Source: Zhaonella formicivorans
Lineage (GTDB): Bacteria > Bacillota > DUOV01 > Zhaonellaceae
Direction of reading: 5' to 3'
Length of the DNA: 64,000 bases
Assembly (NCBI RefSeq): GCF_004353525.1
Contig: NZ_CP085524.1
Coordinates: forward strand, 1,708,142-1,772,141
Under the pieces are notes generated by a model, which saw nothing but the letters and a program-made list of their open reading frames with translations, was not told the origin of the DNA and ran no database searches. Positions 42,173 to 50,560 of the stretch are shown here, piece by piece. Position 1 is the stretch's first letter. The number at the start of each line of letters is the position of its first letter. A program made the position numbers and the translations under genes.

Positions 42173-43012
42173 TTAATTTGTTACATTAACAGTTGTCCCG
42201 GTTGAATCACCGGTAGTATTTTCCCCGGTATTAACAGAAGCTTCCTCAGAAGTATCCTGTTGTTCAGCTTGATCCCCTTCATTTTGTTCTACATTTTGTG
42301 CGTCGCCTTCCTCTACAGCTTCCACTTCCTGAGCATCGGAAGCGTTTTCCTCAGATTCCCCGATTTCGATCTCACCTGTTTCTTCATCATATTCTACTTT
42401 TTCTCCAAAAATTTCAGCCAGGAACCTGAGCGGAACGAAAGTGCGGTTGCTGATTGCCTGGGCAGGAACATCCAACACGGCAGGCTCCCCGTTAACAGTT
42501 ATTTTAGCTGAATCCATGTTCATCACTACAGTGATATCCCCTTTGATAATGGTGATTTGCTTGGATTCCGCCTCATAGGTTACCGTTGCACCCAGACTTT
42601 CCGTTACTGCTCGAACAGGGATCAAGGTCCGACCTTCCTTGATTACCGGAGGTACATCAAATTTGATGTTTTTCCCTCTGACTTTAATCTTGTCTTCCAA
42701 TTTCTTTGCTATTTTTTTTGCTTCTTTTTGCGCTTTCTGTTCAGCCTTTTCTACGGCTTTAGCATCTTCTTTAACAGCTTTTTCCGCCTTTTCCTTAGCT
42801 GCTTGGACTTGCTCTTTAACCTTGGCTTGTGTTTTTACTTCGGCTTGTGTTTTTACTTCCTCTTTTGCTTTTAGCGCCATTTCAACCTTTACTTTGCTAC
42901 CGGAACCGAGGTTTGCGCCGGTTGGTCCTCCGGCTGCAAAAGCAAATAAAGTGCCGGAAAAAGTAAAAACGGTTACTAAAGAAACAATCATCAAACTCTT
43001 CTTCATCATCAT
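42173..43012 (-). CDS. Secreted stalk-domain protein 2 with Lys/Ala coiled coil and acidic tail
   Basis: 279 residues. A signal peptide (SLMIVSLVTVFTFSGTLFAFAAG) is followed by a Lys/Ala/Glu-rich helical region of ~70 residues (VKTQAEVKTQAKVKEQVQAA...), the stalk domain (IKFDVPPVIKEGRTLIPVRAVTESLGATVTY; NRTFVPLRFLAEIFGEKVEY) and a Glu/Asp/Thr-rich low-complexity tail. It lies downstream of a c-di-GMP-I riboswitch, suggesting surface or matrix function controlled by the motile/sessile switch. Paralogue of the gene at 41024. Confidence 0.83.
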   Translation of the reverse strand: MMMKKSLMIVSLVTVFTFSGTLFAFAAGGPTGANLGSGSKVKVEMALKAKEEVKTQAEVKTQAKVKEQVQAAKEKAEKAVKEDAKAVEKAEQKAQKEAKKIAKKLEDKIKVRGKNIKFDVPPVIKEGRTLIPVRAVTESLGATVTYEAESKQITIIKGDITVVMNMDSAKITVNGEPAVLDVPAQAISNRTFVPLRFLAEIFGEKVEYDEETGEIEIGESEENASDAQEVEAVEEGDAQNVEQNEGDQAEQQDTSEEASVNTGENTTGDSTGTTVNVTN

Positions 43013-43015
43013 TAC

Positions 43016-43050
43016 GCTGCCCTAACTCAAAGGCAGCACGCACCCCCTTT
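43016..43050 (-). promoter_or_regulatory. SD and start codon separated by a hairpin (gene 42173-43012)
   Basis: AAAGGGGGTG (43050-43041) is followed by GCTGCC...GGCAGC (43037-43016), then GTA ATG. The hairpin would bring SD and AUG to an effective ~8-base spacing, which is otherwise ~28 bases. Confidence 0.6.
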
Positions 43051-43109
43051 GTAGATTTAGTTTCTAAAAAAATCTTACATGAAATTTACAGCAACTTACC
43101 TCTTAGCAG

Positions 43110-43205
43110 ATCAACCTCCTTCGGCAGCCCGGCTGTCTTGGCATTTTCCAAGATCCGCGGCTTTGCGTCCCGTCCTCGCGAACGGTTTGCCCTTTCGGGA
43201 TTTCT
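43110..43205 (-). promoter_or_regulatory. Cyclic di-GMP-I (GEMM) riboswitch
   Basis: The minus strand reads GGGCAAACCGTTCGCGAGGACGG, then GACGCAAAGCCGCGGATC and, after a helix, CAGCCGGGCTGCCGAAGG. The GCAAACC...GGGACGCAAAGCC core and closing tetraloop-receptor layout are diagnostic of GEMM-I. It is ~100 bases upstream of the stalk-domain gene at 42173-43012. No strong terminator lies between, so control may be at translation or through a weak hairpin. Confidence 0.95.
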
Positions 43206-43250
43206 TTGCTAAATATTACGCTTATTGAAAAATTTTTCTGGGGGTACTTT

Positions 43251-43532
43251 TTAATTATTTTTTCTTTTTTCGGCTTTTTCATCCAATTTTTGCACATAAA
43301 CTAAAACTGCTGCTACTGCCTCATATAATTCAAAAGGGATCTCTCCCCCGATTTCCAAGCCTACCAGTGTCCTGGCCAGTTCCGGCTCGCTATAAACAGG
43401 GATATTTAACTCCCGGGCCTTGGCCAAGATTCGCTCCGCTAAACTTCCACAGCCGCTGGCAATCACTTTTGGGGCGGCATCCTGCTCCGGGTCGTATCTG
43501 AGAGCAGCAGCCATTTTTTTCGGTTTCTCCAT
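43251..43532 (-). CDS. FlhB C-terminal-domain homologue (YlqH-like)
   Basis: 93 residues: AALRYDPEQDAAPKVIASGCGSLAERILAKARELNIPVYSEPELARTLVGLEIGGEIPFELYEAVAAVLVYVQ matches the cytoplasmic autocleavage-type domain of FlhB, without the membrane part and with the NPTH site not conserved (here DPEQ). In Bacillus the similar ylqH is next to the FliK-like ylqG, the same order as here. Confidence 0.88.
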   Translation of the reverse strand: MEKPKKMAAALRYDPEQDAAPKVIASGCGSLAERILAKARELNIPVYSEPELARTLVGLEIGGEIPFELYEAVAAVLVYVQKLDEKAEKRKNN

Positions 43533-43541
43533 AACCCACCT

Positions 43542-44732
43542 CTAAGCCCTGTAATCAATACTGCTATATTTTAGAATATCTGTCTCCTGCAGCGTTAGCT
43601 GGATAAACGAGTTCACCTCTCCCAAACGGTAAGAGACCTTGTTTATTTCGTATCCCAGTTGTCGAAGAGTTCCATCTAAATCTGGCCAGTTGGTTTGAAA
43701 TAATTTCAGTCCAAGCTCATTTTCTGCATCCACTGCCAGATACAGTCCGTCCCGCCCTCTTCCCAACCGGACCCACAACTGGCCTAAATTGCGTGTATAA
43801 AAATGGAGCGCCACTATGCCATTTGGCAGCAGAAATTTGTTCTTTTTGTCTCCCTCCGCCCACAAATAGATTTCCCCGTGCTGTTCACCGTTTTGCCACC
43901 ATAGACAGCTTAAACCCGGTTGGCCTAATTGAGTGGACTCCGCCTGGTTAATCAGTTTCAAAGCACGAGCCATCTCTTCCGGCTCGGTTTGCCCCAGCAG
44001 AAAGTCGGCAACTATTTGCCTTCCCTGTTGGTCCTCGGGCAAATTGGTAGCCTTGCTCCAAGCCCTTACCTGCAGATAGGCTTCTGCCTTGTCAGGAGAT
44101 ACACCCCTTAATTCCTGGCGCAATTCCTCCACTGTTTTGGCTGTTACAGGCAGGTTATGCGCCATCAAGGCTTTGACAATCTTCAGGTTCTCCGGGGTAG
44201 GGGCAAAACCCAAGGAATCAGCTGCTGCTTTTATGTTTAATTTGGCGTCCAAGGAAGCAGGGTTTTTGTCGCTGCCGATCCTGGTTTGCAGATAGCCTTC
44301 CGCCTGTTCAGGAGAAAGCCCCCGAATTTGCTGGCGCAGTTCCGCTGCTATTTTGGCATTCACTGGGAGGTTCCCTGCCAGCAATGCCTCCAACAACTTG
44401 AAGTTACCCGGGGATAACTTAGTTCCTGCAGCCACAACTGCCTCCCGGGCCGTAAAATTTGATAAGTCTTTTCCTTCTAATGCCGGTGAAGTAAGAACTT
44501 TTAACGTTACCCCTTCTGGACTTACCTGTACGGCTTCCAGCCACAGCACCTGTCCCGGCTGCAGTTCAACAGCCGCCTGGGCCGAAATCTTTGCGCCATT
44601 TAAATTGAGCACAATATCTGCCCCTTCTACCCGCTGCACCACGCCCCGGTATACTTGTCCTTGCCGTAAGGCAAGCAAATCAGCAGTCAATTGCCAACCA
44701 GCGGAGGTAATTCTCAACAAGGGAATTTGCAT
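43542..44732 (-). CDS. FliK/YlqG-like hypothetical protein with internal repeats
   Basis: 396 residues. Two similar internal units (FKLLEALLAGNLPVNAKIAAELRQQIRGLSPEQAEGYLQTR and LKIVKALMAHNLPVTAKTVEELRQELRGVSPDKAEAYLQVR) are followed by a beta-rich C-terminal part (GEIYLWAEGDKK...GQLWVRLGRGRDGLYLAVDAEN) resembling the FliK C-terminal domain. ATG at 44732 follows GTGAGGTGAG. Co-directional with the FlhB-like gene, 9 bp apart. Likely a secretion-associated orphan, not the hook-length gene itself. Confidence 0.7.
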   Translation of the reverse strand: MQIPLLRITSAGWQLTADLLALRQGQVYRGVVQRVEGADIVLNLNGAKISAQAAVELQPGQVLWLEAVQVSPEGVTLKVLTSPALEGKDLSNFTAREAVVAAGTKLSPGNFKLLEALLAGNLPVNAKIAAELRQQIRGLSPEQAEGYLQTRIGSDKNPASLDAKLNIKAAADSLGFAPTPENLKIVKALMAHNLPVTAKTVEELRQELRGVSPDKAEAYLQVRAWSKATNLPEDQQGRQIVADFLLGQTEPEEMARALKLINQAESTQLGQPGLSCLWWQNGEQHGEIYLWAEGDKKNKFLLPNGIVALHFYTRNLGQLWVRLGRGRDGLYLAVDAENELGLKLFQTNWPDLDGTLRQLGYEINKVSYRLGEVNSFIQLTLQETDILKYSSIDYRA

Positions 44733-44806
44733 GCTCTCTCACCTCACGAACGCTTGCCAATGTATTCTGTTTTTTTGCGCTTCTTCCTGCCAAGCGCACA
44801 ATAAAA

Positions 44807-44834
44807 AATCGCCCCAGGCTTAAGTGAGGCGATT
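44807..44834. terminator. Left flanking hairpin of repeat copy 2
   Basis: AATCGCC...GGCGATT with an A-run on its left, giving a minus-strand T-run. Its sequence is unrelated to the flanks of copy 1 but resembles the right flank at 44977-45004. Confidence 0.75.
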
Positions 44835-44977
44835 CAGCTTGTAGACAAAGCCCGTATGTATTATTTCGCTCTGGACAAGCTCCTACGCCTTTGACCTTTG
44901 GCAAAGCCGCCAGCCTAGAGGAAACCAGTCCCGCTCCATAATACATGCGGGCTGATAATAGTTTGTCGACGGTCTGA
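44834..44977. repeat. 136-bp structured repeat between TCAG and CTGA, copy 2 (core inverted)
   Basis: TCAG at 44834-44837 and CTGA at 44974-44977 enclose 136 bases. Outer arms CTTGTAGACAAAGCCCG and GATAATAGTTTGTCGACGGT have the same orientation as in copy 1 (18410-18553), while the ~73-base core between the ATGTATTAT arms is reverse-complemented. Confidence 0.85.
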
Positions 44978-44989
44978 ATCACCCCGGGC

Positions 44990-45457
44990 TTAAGCGAGAC
45001 GATTTCTTTGTTGAATTACGTAGTAGAGGTATGCAGCCAAACCCAGGTGAATAAGCAAAGATACTAAAAAGGTGCTGAATAAATACCAGTTGCTGTATTC
45101 CAACAGTCCCAATTGTAGATAAACATAATGGGACAATGTTGCCAAAACAGGCAATGCCAGAATAACCGTTAAATACGTCAAGGAAGTGCGGGAGCGCAAA
45201 AAGTAATAGGCAAAGCCAATTTCAAGAGGCAACCAGGTTAGGGCCTGAAATACCGGTATTCCTGCAATATACAATATGTCAATATTGCTGAAGGTCCATA
45301 CCCCTAACACGGAGATCATAACATAAAGCAAAATCAGGCCAAGAACAGGCCCGGCTACTAAGCCGAACCCGAAATATTCGGCGATTTTCTCCCTGGGCAC
45401 AAGTAGATACAGAGCCACAAAAGCTGTAATAAATAACAGCAGGCTGAGGTAAACCAT
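44990..45457 (-). CDS. Small polytopic membrane protein (CBO0543-like)
   Basis: 155 residues with five hydrophobic helices: VYLSLLLFITAFVALYLLV, FGLVAGPVLGLILLYVMISV, IAGIPVFQALTWLPLEIGFAYYF, LTVILALPVLATLSHYVYL and LFSTFLVSLLIHLGLAAYLYYV. It resembles small spore-former membrane proteins, but the function is unknown. Its stop overlaps the right hairpin of repeat copy 2. Confidence 0.7.
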   Translation of the reverse strand: MVYLSLLLFITAFVALYLLVPREKIAEYFGFGLVAGPVLGLILLYVMISVLGVWTFSNIDILYIAGIPVFQALTWLPLEIGFAYYFLRSRTSLTYLTVILALPVLATLSHYVYLQLGLLEYSNWYLFSTFLVSLLIHLGLAAYLYYVIQQRNRLA

Positions 45458-45530
45458 AAGATCGCTCCTTTCAGTTGCTATACCTATAGTATAGGAGAAA
45501 GAGCGGGATATATACCTGCCGTCTTCCCGG

Positions 45531-46058
45531 TTACCTTCTTTTTGCGATAAAATTTAAGATTTTTCGATACACTTTGGTATTGACCATGCTTTCTGCCCGG
45601 GCTGCTATTTCCTGCAATAGGACTATTAAATCACCGCTGCCGCTCCAGTTTTCCAGCACAGCCACGCGGTTGGAATTTAAAATTAAATTAATAATATGGA
45701 CCGCCAACAACACATCGTCAGCGAAACCAAGAGGACCCAGGAGGGCCTCGGGAAAAAAGTCCACCGGAGAAATGAAGTAGGTTATCCCAGCGAAGATTAC
45801 GGCCTTATTTTGCGCTGGAATACGCTTATCCCGGGCTAGCCGCACCAACAGCATAAATAAGTCCGGGGCAAAGAGAATCACTTCCGCTGCCATCTTGCCT
45901 TTCCGCCCGCCCTTTTTTTCGGCCCAGTCGGAAATTTGCTTGCGAATTTTATCAAAAAAATCCTGGGCTTTTTTTAAATCTTTTAAAGTAACCCCTTCGT
46001 CCAGCAGCTCAACTTTCACCGGTTCAAAATCCCCGGTCTTTTTATGTTCGTCCTGCAT
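45531..46058 (-). CDS. YkvA-type DUF1232 membrane protein
   Basis: About 175 residues. An acidic N-terminus is followed by the DUF1232 core IPAQNKAVIFAGITYFISPVDFFPEALLGPLGFADDVLLAVHIINLILN (residues ~80-130). ATG at 46058 follows GAGGG. A second DUF1232 protein is encoded at 47821-48270. Function unknown. Confidence 0.82.
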   Translation of the reverse strand: MQDEHKKTGDFEPVKVELLDEGVTLKDLKKAQDFFDKIRKQISDWAEKKGGRKGKMAAEVILFAPDLFMLLVRLARDKRIPAQNKAVIFAGITYFISPVDFFPEALLGPLGFADDVLLAVHIINLILNSNRVAVLENWSGSGDLIVLLQEIAARAESMVNTKVYRKILNFIAKRR

Positions 46059-46354
46059 CAACCCTCAGCTCCTTCCCGGGCAGCCTCCACTGCCTTTTCC
46101 CCATCTCTGTATTATTCATTATGCTTCTCTTCCAGGGACCAATACTCCTCCTGCAGCTAAACAACTTTCTCCGGCCGGCTGTACATGCTGCTACCTGCTA
46201 TTATTTCAAAAGAAGATACATCATTAAACGGGAAGCGGCTTCAGGCGTACAAAAAGGCAGCCTCTCAAAGTCTGCCTTTTTGTTTAGCTTAGTTATGAGG
46301 GTAGTTCCTCAGGCTGAAGCTTTGCTCTCATACTTTACACCCTTTGAAGTGCGC
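46059..46354. other. Intergenic region, no gene seen
   Basis: About 300 bases with no credible frame. It contains the terminator at 46251-46281 and otherwise nothing I recognise. Confidence 0.6.
46251..46281 (-). terminator. Intrinsic terminator after second cobT
   Basis: AAAAAGGCAG and CTGCCTTTTT form a stem with T-runs in both directions, downstream of the minus-strand cobT. Confidence 0.9.
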
Positions 46355-47410
46355 TTAAACAGCTCCCGAAACTCCCGCTTCGCTGAAAGTGGCCATTTCC
46401 CTTAACAGTTTCAGGCTGGCATCAACCAGGTTCATGGCCAGTGCTGCTCCCGTTCCTTCCCCTAACCGCATGTGCATCATCAGCACCGGCTTAATGCCCA
46501 GTATTTCCAGCATTACTTTGTGCCCCGGTTCCTCGGAGAGATGAGAACCGAGCATGTACTGTTTAGAAAGGGGAGATAATGCTCCTGCTATCAATGCGGC
46601 AGCACCGGAAATAAAGCCGTCGATAATTACGGGAACCCGGTGAGCTGCGCAGTTCAGGATAACCCCCACCAGCCCGGCTATCTCCAATCCGCCTACTTTG
46701 GCTAATACCTCCAGCGGTTTGTCCGGTTCCGGCTTGTTAATTTCCAAAGCCCTTTCAATAGCTGCTATTTTTATTTTCATCCGCTCATCGTCAGCTCCTG
46801 TGCCCCTGCCGACCACTTCCGGCACCGGCAGCTGACTGTAAGCAGCTACAATGGCTGTGCTGGGAGAAGTATTGCCGATGCCCATTTCCCCTATGCCGAT
46901 TAAACCTGCTCCTTTCTCGATAGCTTCCTCGGCTATCTCAATTCCCACTTCAACGGCTTGTACAGCTTCCTCCATAGTCATGGCAGGACCTTGGGCCATA
47001 TTTTTTGTGCCGTAAGCCACTTTTCTTTTAATGATCCCCTGCACATCAGGCAAATCAGCAGCCACCCCGATATCTACCACATATAGCTCAGCTCCAACGT
47101 GGCGGGTTAAAACACTCATGGCAGCGCCGCCTCTGACGAAGTTCAACACCATCTGGGGTGTAACTTCCTGAGGGAAAGGTGCCACTCCTTCTTTGACAAT
47201 CCCATGGTCTCCGGCCATCAGGATAGCAGCCTTTCGTGGCAGCTCCGGTATCACCTGGCCGGTGATGCCTGCAATTTGTCTGGCCATATCCTCCAGCACA
47301 CCAAGACTCCCCGGCGGCTTGGTCAAATCATCCAGGCGAGCCTGGGTTTTTTTCATTACCTCCTCATCCAGGGGCTTAATTTTTTTCATCGTTCTTTCCA
47401 GTTTCAGCAT
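46355..47410 (-). CDS. cobT: Nicotinate-nucleotide:dimethylbenzimidazole phosphoribosyltransferase CobT (second copy, complete)
   Basis: 351 residues with LTKPPGSLGVLEDMARQIAGI, MAGDHGIVKEGVAPFPQEVT, IGIGEMGIGNTSPSTAIVAAY, GRGTGADDERM, and the C-terminal GSHLSEEPGHKVMLEILGIKPVLMMHMRLGEGTGAALAM, whose Glu of RLGEGTGA is the catalytic base. ATG at 47410 behind AAAGGAGG. It is monocistronic under cobalamin riboswitch 3. The other cobT (1-455) is in the bza operon, so the two may differ in base preference. Confidence 0.96.
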   Translation of the reverse strand: MLKLERTMKKIKPLDEEVMKKTQARLDDLTKPPGSLGVLEDMARQIAGITGQVIPELPRKAAILMAGDHGIVKEGVAPFPQEVTPQMVLNFVRGGAAMSVLTRHVGAELYVVDIGVAADLPDVQGIIKRKVAYGTKNMAQGPAMTMEEAVQAVEVGIEIAEEAIEKGAGLIGIGEMGIGNTSPSTAIVAAYSQLPVPEVVGRGTGADDERMKIKIAAIERALEINKPEPDKPLEVLAKVGGLEIAGLVGVILNCAAHRVPVIIDGFISGAAALIAGALSPLSKQYMLGSHLSEEPGHKVMLEILGIKPVLMMHMRLGEGTGAALAMNLVDASLKLLREMATFSEAGVSGAV

Positions 47411-47442
47411 GTGTAAACCTCCTTTGTAATATAGGGAAATAT

Positions 47443-47489
47443 AAAAAGCAAAAGCCCCCAGCCTGAAATAAATTCAAACCGAGGACTTT
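47443..47489 (-). terminator. Expression-platform terminator of cobalamin riboswitch 3
   Basis: AAAGTCCTCGG pairs through several G-U pairs with CTGGGGGCTTT, followed by TTGCTTTTT on the minus strand. Confidence 0.75.
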
Positions 47490-47504
47490 ACCATCATCCC
47501 GACA

Positions 47505-47680
47505 GATCAGCTTTTAGGCAGGTCTCCTGGCTTACAGATCATAATTTCCCCGCACCTTCCCAAAAGGCTGGTGCCTTTCAGTGGTATCCGCGGGTAACTC
47601 CCTGCTTACAGTGGCGGGACCGCTGCAGGACTTGCACCTGATTCCCTATTCTCCCATACGGGCACCTAAAAGCTTATATT
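47505..47680 (-). promoter_or_regulatory. Cobalamin riboswitch 3 (upstream of second cobT)
   Basis: The minus strand has B12 box AAGCCAGGAGACCTGCC (plus 47516-47532), GCGGTCCCGCCACTGTAA, CACTGAAAGGCACC and an upstream TAGGTGCCC...GAATAGGGAA, the normal class layout. It shares GGATGATGGTAAAGTCCTC with the platforms of the other two copies. Confidence 0.95.
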
Positions 47681-47820
47681 AGTTTGTCATCTGGGGCAGA
47701 TATATTCCACAAGAAAATATAATTTCCTGCCTGAATTTAAAAAAGTATAAAATATATTCTATAATTATTCTAAGAATGGGTAAAAATAAAATATTCAATT
47801 GCCTCAAAGGAGGGCTAATC

Positions 47821-48270
47821 TTGGCAGCTAAAAAAAATTATATGGAGCTAGGCAAAACACTGGTGCGCCTGCCCAACTATACTAAGCTGCTATATAACTT
47901 ACTTAAAGAACCGGAGGTTCCGAAATTAAGTAAAGCATACCTGGGTGCAAGTGTTGCTTACCTGACCGCCCCTGTGGACCTCATTCCAGGCATTATCCCG
48001 GTTATAGGCCAGCTGGACGACCTTTTGATCGTACTGTCCGCCATAGAAAAGGCATTGCTCTCCTGCACCAGGGAAACTGCCGCCAGGCATTTGAATGAAG
48101 CATCCCTTACTATTGAAGAATTGGAGCAGGATTTGTTATTAATCAAATCGGCTTTAAGAGCTTCGGGAAAAACTTTTGTCAGAGCTACAAGCCGCATGGC
48201 AGCCGGAGGTTTAAAATTGGCTGGAAAAGCAGCCTTAAAAACGGTAAAGCATCTTCTTAAAACCAAATGA
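47821..48270 (+). CDS. DUF1232 (YkvA-like) protein
   Basis: 149 residues from TTG at 47821 behind AAAGGAGG (a longer frame begins at 47776). The DUF1232 core is LSKAYLGASVAYLTAPVDLIPGIIPVIGQLDDLLIVLSAIEKAL (residues ~38-80), with a basic C-terminal tail. Convergent with the folate operon. Function unknown. Confidence 0.82.
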   Translation: MAAKKNYMELGKTLVRLPNYTKLLYNLLKEPEVPKLSKAYLGASVAYLTAPVDLIPGIIPVIGQLDDLLIVLSAIEKALLSCTRETAARHLNEASLTIEELEQDLLLIKSALRASGKTFVRATSRMAAGGLKLAGKAALKTVKHLLKTK

Positions 48271-48273
48271 CTT

Positions 48274-49110
48274 CTATAAATCAACTTTTCTGACTTCTTC
48301 CCCGGTCAGGCTCTCTACTATTTCCTTAATATTTCTTTTATTTATTTCAAGTTCCGGGGCTATTTCGTACAAAGGAACCATCACAAAAGCCCTTTCCATC
48401 ATCCTGGGATGGGGTATGGTTAATAATTCATCTTCAGATCGAAAATCCCCATATAACAAAATATCTACATCTATAATCCTGGGCCCCCACTTGATTACTC
48501 TTTCTCTTTTTAATACTTTTTCAATAAAATTGCAGTATTTTAATAAGGAGTAGGGAGCTAAAGAAGTCTCGAGCTCAACTGCTATATTTAAAAACCAGTC
48601 CTGTTCTGTGTAACCGACCGGCTCCGTTTCGTAATAAGAGGAAACCTTAGTAACATTAATGTGCTCGTGATTTCTCAGCAGTTCTACAGCTTGATCGATA
48701 TTTGCTTTTTTATCGCCCAGGTTGCTGCCCAGACTTAAATATGCTTTGACTTTCCTTGTCCGCTTAATGGTTAAGCCAAAATAATCAAAAATGCCGTTAA
48801 CAGGCGCCTCTGGTTTCCTGATCTGCACAATCACTTCCTGCACTCTACTGAATTTGTTTAATATTAAATTGGCTATAGCTTCTGCCAAAGCTTCGATTAA
48901 TTTAAACCTTTTATTTTCTACTACATTTTTCACCATCTGATATACATCGGCATAATTGACAGTCTCGTGCACATCATCGGAAATACCCGCCTTGCATAAA
49001 TCCAAAAACAATTCAATATCCACGAAAAATTTTTGTCCTAAAACATTTTCCTCAGGTAAAACACCGTGATAACCGTAGAAGGCTAAATTTTTGAGCAATA
49101 TTTTGTCCAT
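48274..49110 (-). CDS. folBK: Bifunctional dihydroneopterin aldolase / HPPK (FolB-FolK fusion)
   Basis: 278 residues. Residues 1-118 are FolB (MDKILLKNLAFYGYHGVLPEENVLGQKFFVDIEL, YADVYQMV, LIEALAEAIA). Residues ~120-278 are FolK (KAYLSLGSNLGDKKANI, SSYYETEPVGYTEQDWFLNIAVEL, RVIKWGPRIIDVDILLYG, IPHPRMMERAFVMVPLYEIAP). The fusion performs two consecutive steps of pterin synthesis. It is the last gene of the folate operon, 2 bp after folP. Confidence 0.96.
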   Translation of the reverse strand: MDKILLKNLAFYGYHGVLPEENVLGQKFFVDIELFLDLCKAGISDDVHETVNYADVYQMVKNVVENKRFKLIEALAEAIANLILNKFSRVQEVIVQIRKPEAPVNGIFDYFGLTIKRTRKVKAYLSLGSNLGDKKANIDQAVELLRNHEHINVTKVSSYYETEPVGYTEQDWFLNIAVELETSLAPYSLLKYCNFIEKVLKRERVIKWGPRIIDVDILLYGDFRSEDELLTIPHPRMMERAFVMVPLYEIAPELEINKRNIKEIVESLTGEEVRKVDL

Positions 49111-49112
49111 TT

Positions 49113-49973
49113 TTATTCGCCCCTGACAATAGCATCGGCTACCTTTGCCGCACGCATATTTTCTTTCACATCGTGGACCCTAACTATATCTACGCCTTGG
49201 ATAATGCCCATCACAGTGGTGGCCAAAGTGCCTTCTACCCTCTCCCCTGAAGGCAAATCCAAAATCTTCCCGATCATGGACTTCCTTGAAGTCCCTAAAA
49301 GTATGGGATGGCCTAAATCGTTTAATTCCCCTAATCTGGACATGACCAGTATGTTTTGTTCAGGGGTTTTGCCAAACCCAATTCCTGGATCCAGAATAAT
49401 TTTTTCCCGCTTTATTCCTGCAGCAGTTCCCAGCTGTATGGATTTTCGGAAAAACTTACAGATTTCTTCTATAATGTCTCCCTGATACTCTGTCCCCTTT
49501 TGGTTATGCATAACAATGACTGGGACGCCGTATTTAGCTACCACCGAAGCCATTTCAGGGTCTTTTTGCATTCCCCACACGTCATTAATCATATGGGCTC
49601 CAGCGCGAAGTGCTTCTTCTGCCACTTCGGATTTATAAGTATCTACTGAAATGGGGACATCTATTTCTTTGACCAATCTCTGCACTACCGGCAAAACTCT
49701 TTTTAATTCTTCTTCAGCACTAACTTCATGGGCCCCCGGTCTGGTGGATTCTCCTCCTACATCTATTATGTCAGCTCCTTCTGCAACCATTTTTTTCGCC
49801 TGTTTCACTGCTTTTTCTAAATCTATAAACTTTCCTCCATCGGAAAAAGAATCGGGAGTGACATTTAAAATCCCCATAATGTAAGTGCGTTTACCCAGAC
49901 TCAATTCATACCGTCCACACATTAAATCTATCCTGCGGTGCAAATTTAACTTAATATTTCTCATACTCATCAC
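49113..49973 (-). CDS. folP: Dihydropteroate synthase FolP
   Basis: 286 residues: [89 protein letters not shown] and [12 protein letters not shown]. All DHPS motifs are present. Its start overlaps the folE stop by 4 bp. Joins p-aminobenzoate to the pterin. Confidence 0.96.
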   Translation of the reverse strand: MMSMRNIKLNLHRRIDLMCGRYELSLGKRTYIMGILNVTPDSFSDGGKFIDLEKAVKQAKKMVAEGADIIDVGGESTRPGAHEVSAEEELKRVLPVVQRLVKEIDVPISVDTYKSEVAEEALRAGAHMINDVWGMQKDPEMASVVAKYGVPVIVMHNQKGTEYQGDIIEEICKFFRKSIQLGTAAGIKREKIILDPGIGFGKTPEQNILVMSRLGELNDLGHPILLGTSRKSMIGKILDLPSGERVEGTLATTVMGIIQGVDIVRVHDVKENMRAAKVADAIVRGE

Positions 49974-50539
49974 TGTCTCCCAAAATTAATTAAGGACATA
50001 GCTTCAGCCCTTGCTTTGGCATCTTTTTTAAATACTCCCCTAACCGCTGAGGTCACAGTTTTGGAGCCTGGTTTTTTTACTCCTCTCATAGTCATGCACA
50101 TATGCTCTGCTTCCACTACTACGATTACTCCGTAGGGCTCCAATTTCTCCACCAAAGTATCGGCAATAGTTGAAGTAAGCCTTTCCTGGAGCTGGGGCCT
50201 TCGGGCAATAGTTTCCACCACTCTTGCTAACTTGCTGAGCCCGGTTAACTTTCCCCCTTTAGGCAAATATCCCACATGGGCCAGACCAAAAAAAGGTACC
50301 AGGTGGTGCTCGCACATTGAATAGAATGGAATATCTTTCACTAAAACCAGTTCTTCATGCTGCTCTTCTTGAAAGTAAATTTCCAAATGCTTTCCCGGGT
50401 CTTCTTTCAACCCTGAAAAAATTTCTTCATACATCCTTGCTATACGCTTTGGAGTATCAACCAAACCTTCCCTGTCAGGATCTTCACCAATAGCTTCCAA
50501 AATTTCTCGCACAGCCTGCTCAATTCTTTCCTTGTCCAC
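49970..50539 (-). CDS. folE: GTP cyclohydrolase I FolE
   Basis: 189 residues with [39 protein letters not shown] (zinc Cys/His), [29 protein letters not shown], and [26 protein letters not shown] (second zinc Cys). First dedicated step of pterin synthesis, under THF-riboswitch control. Confidence 0.96.
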   Translation of the reverse strand: MDKERIEQAVREILEAIGEDPDREGLVDTPKRIARMYEEIFSGLKEDPGKHLEIYFQEEQHEELVLVKDIPFYSMCEHHLVPFFGLAHVGYLPKGGKLTGLSKLARVVETIARRPQLQERLTSTIADTLVEKLEPYGVIVVVEAEHMCMTMRGVKKPGSKTVTSAVRGVFKKDAKARAEAMSLINFGRQ

Positions 50540-50560
50540 TGCTACGCCTCTTTTCCCTGT

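Noticed and set aside
43103-43297. 64-codon minus-strand frame before the stalk-domain gene
   Set aside because: It is the c-di-GMP riboswitch read as protein.
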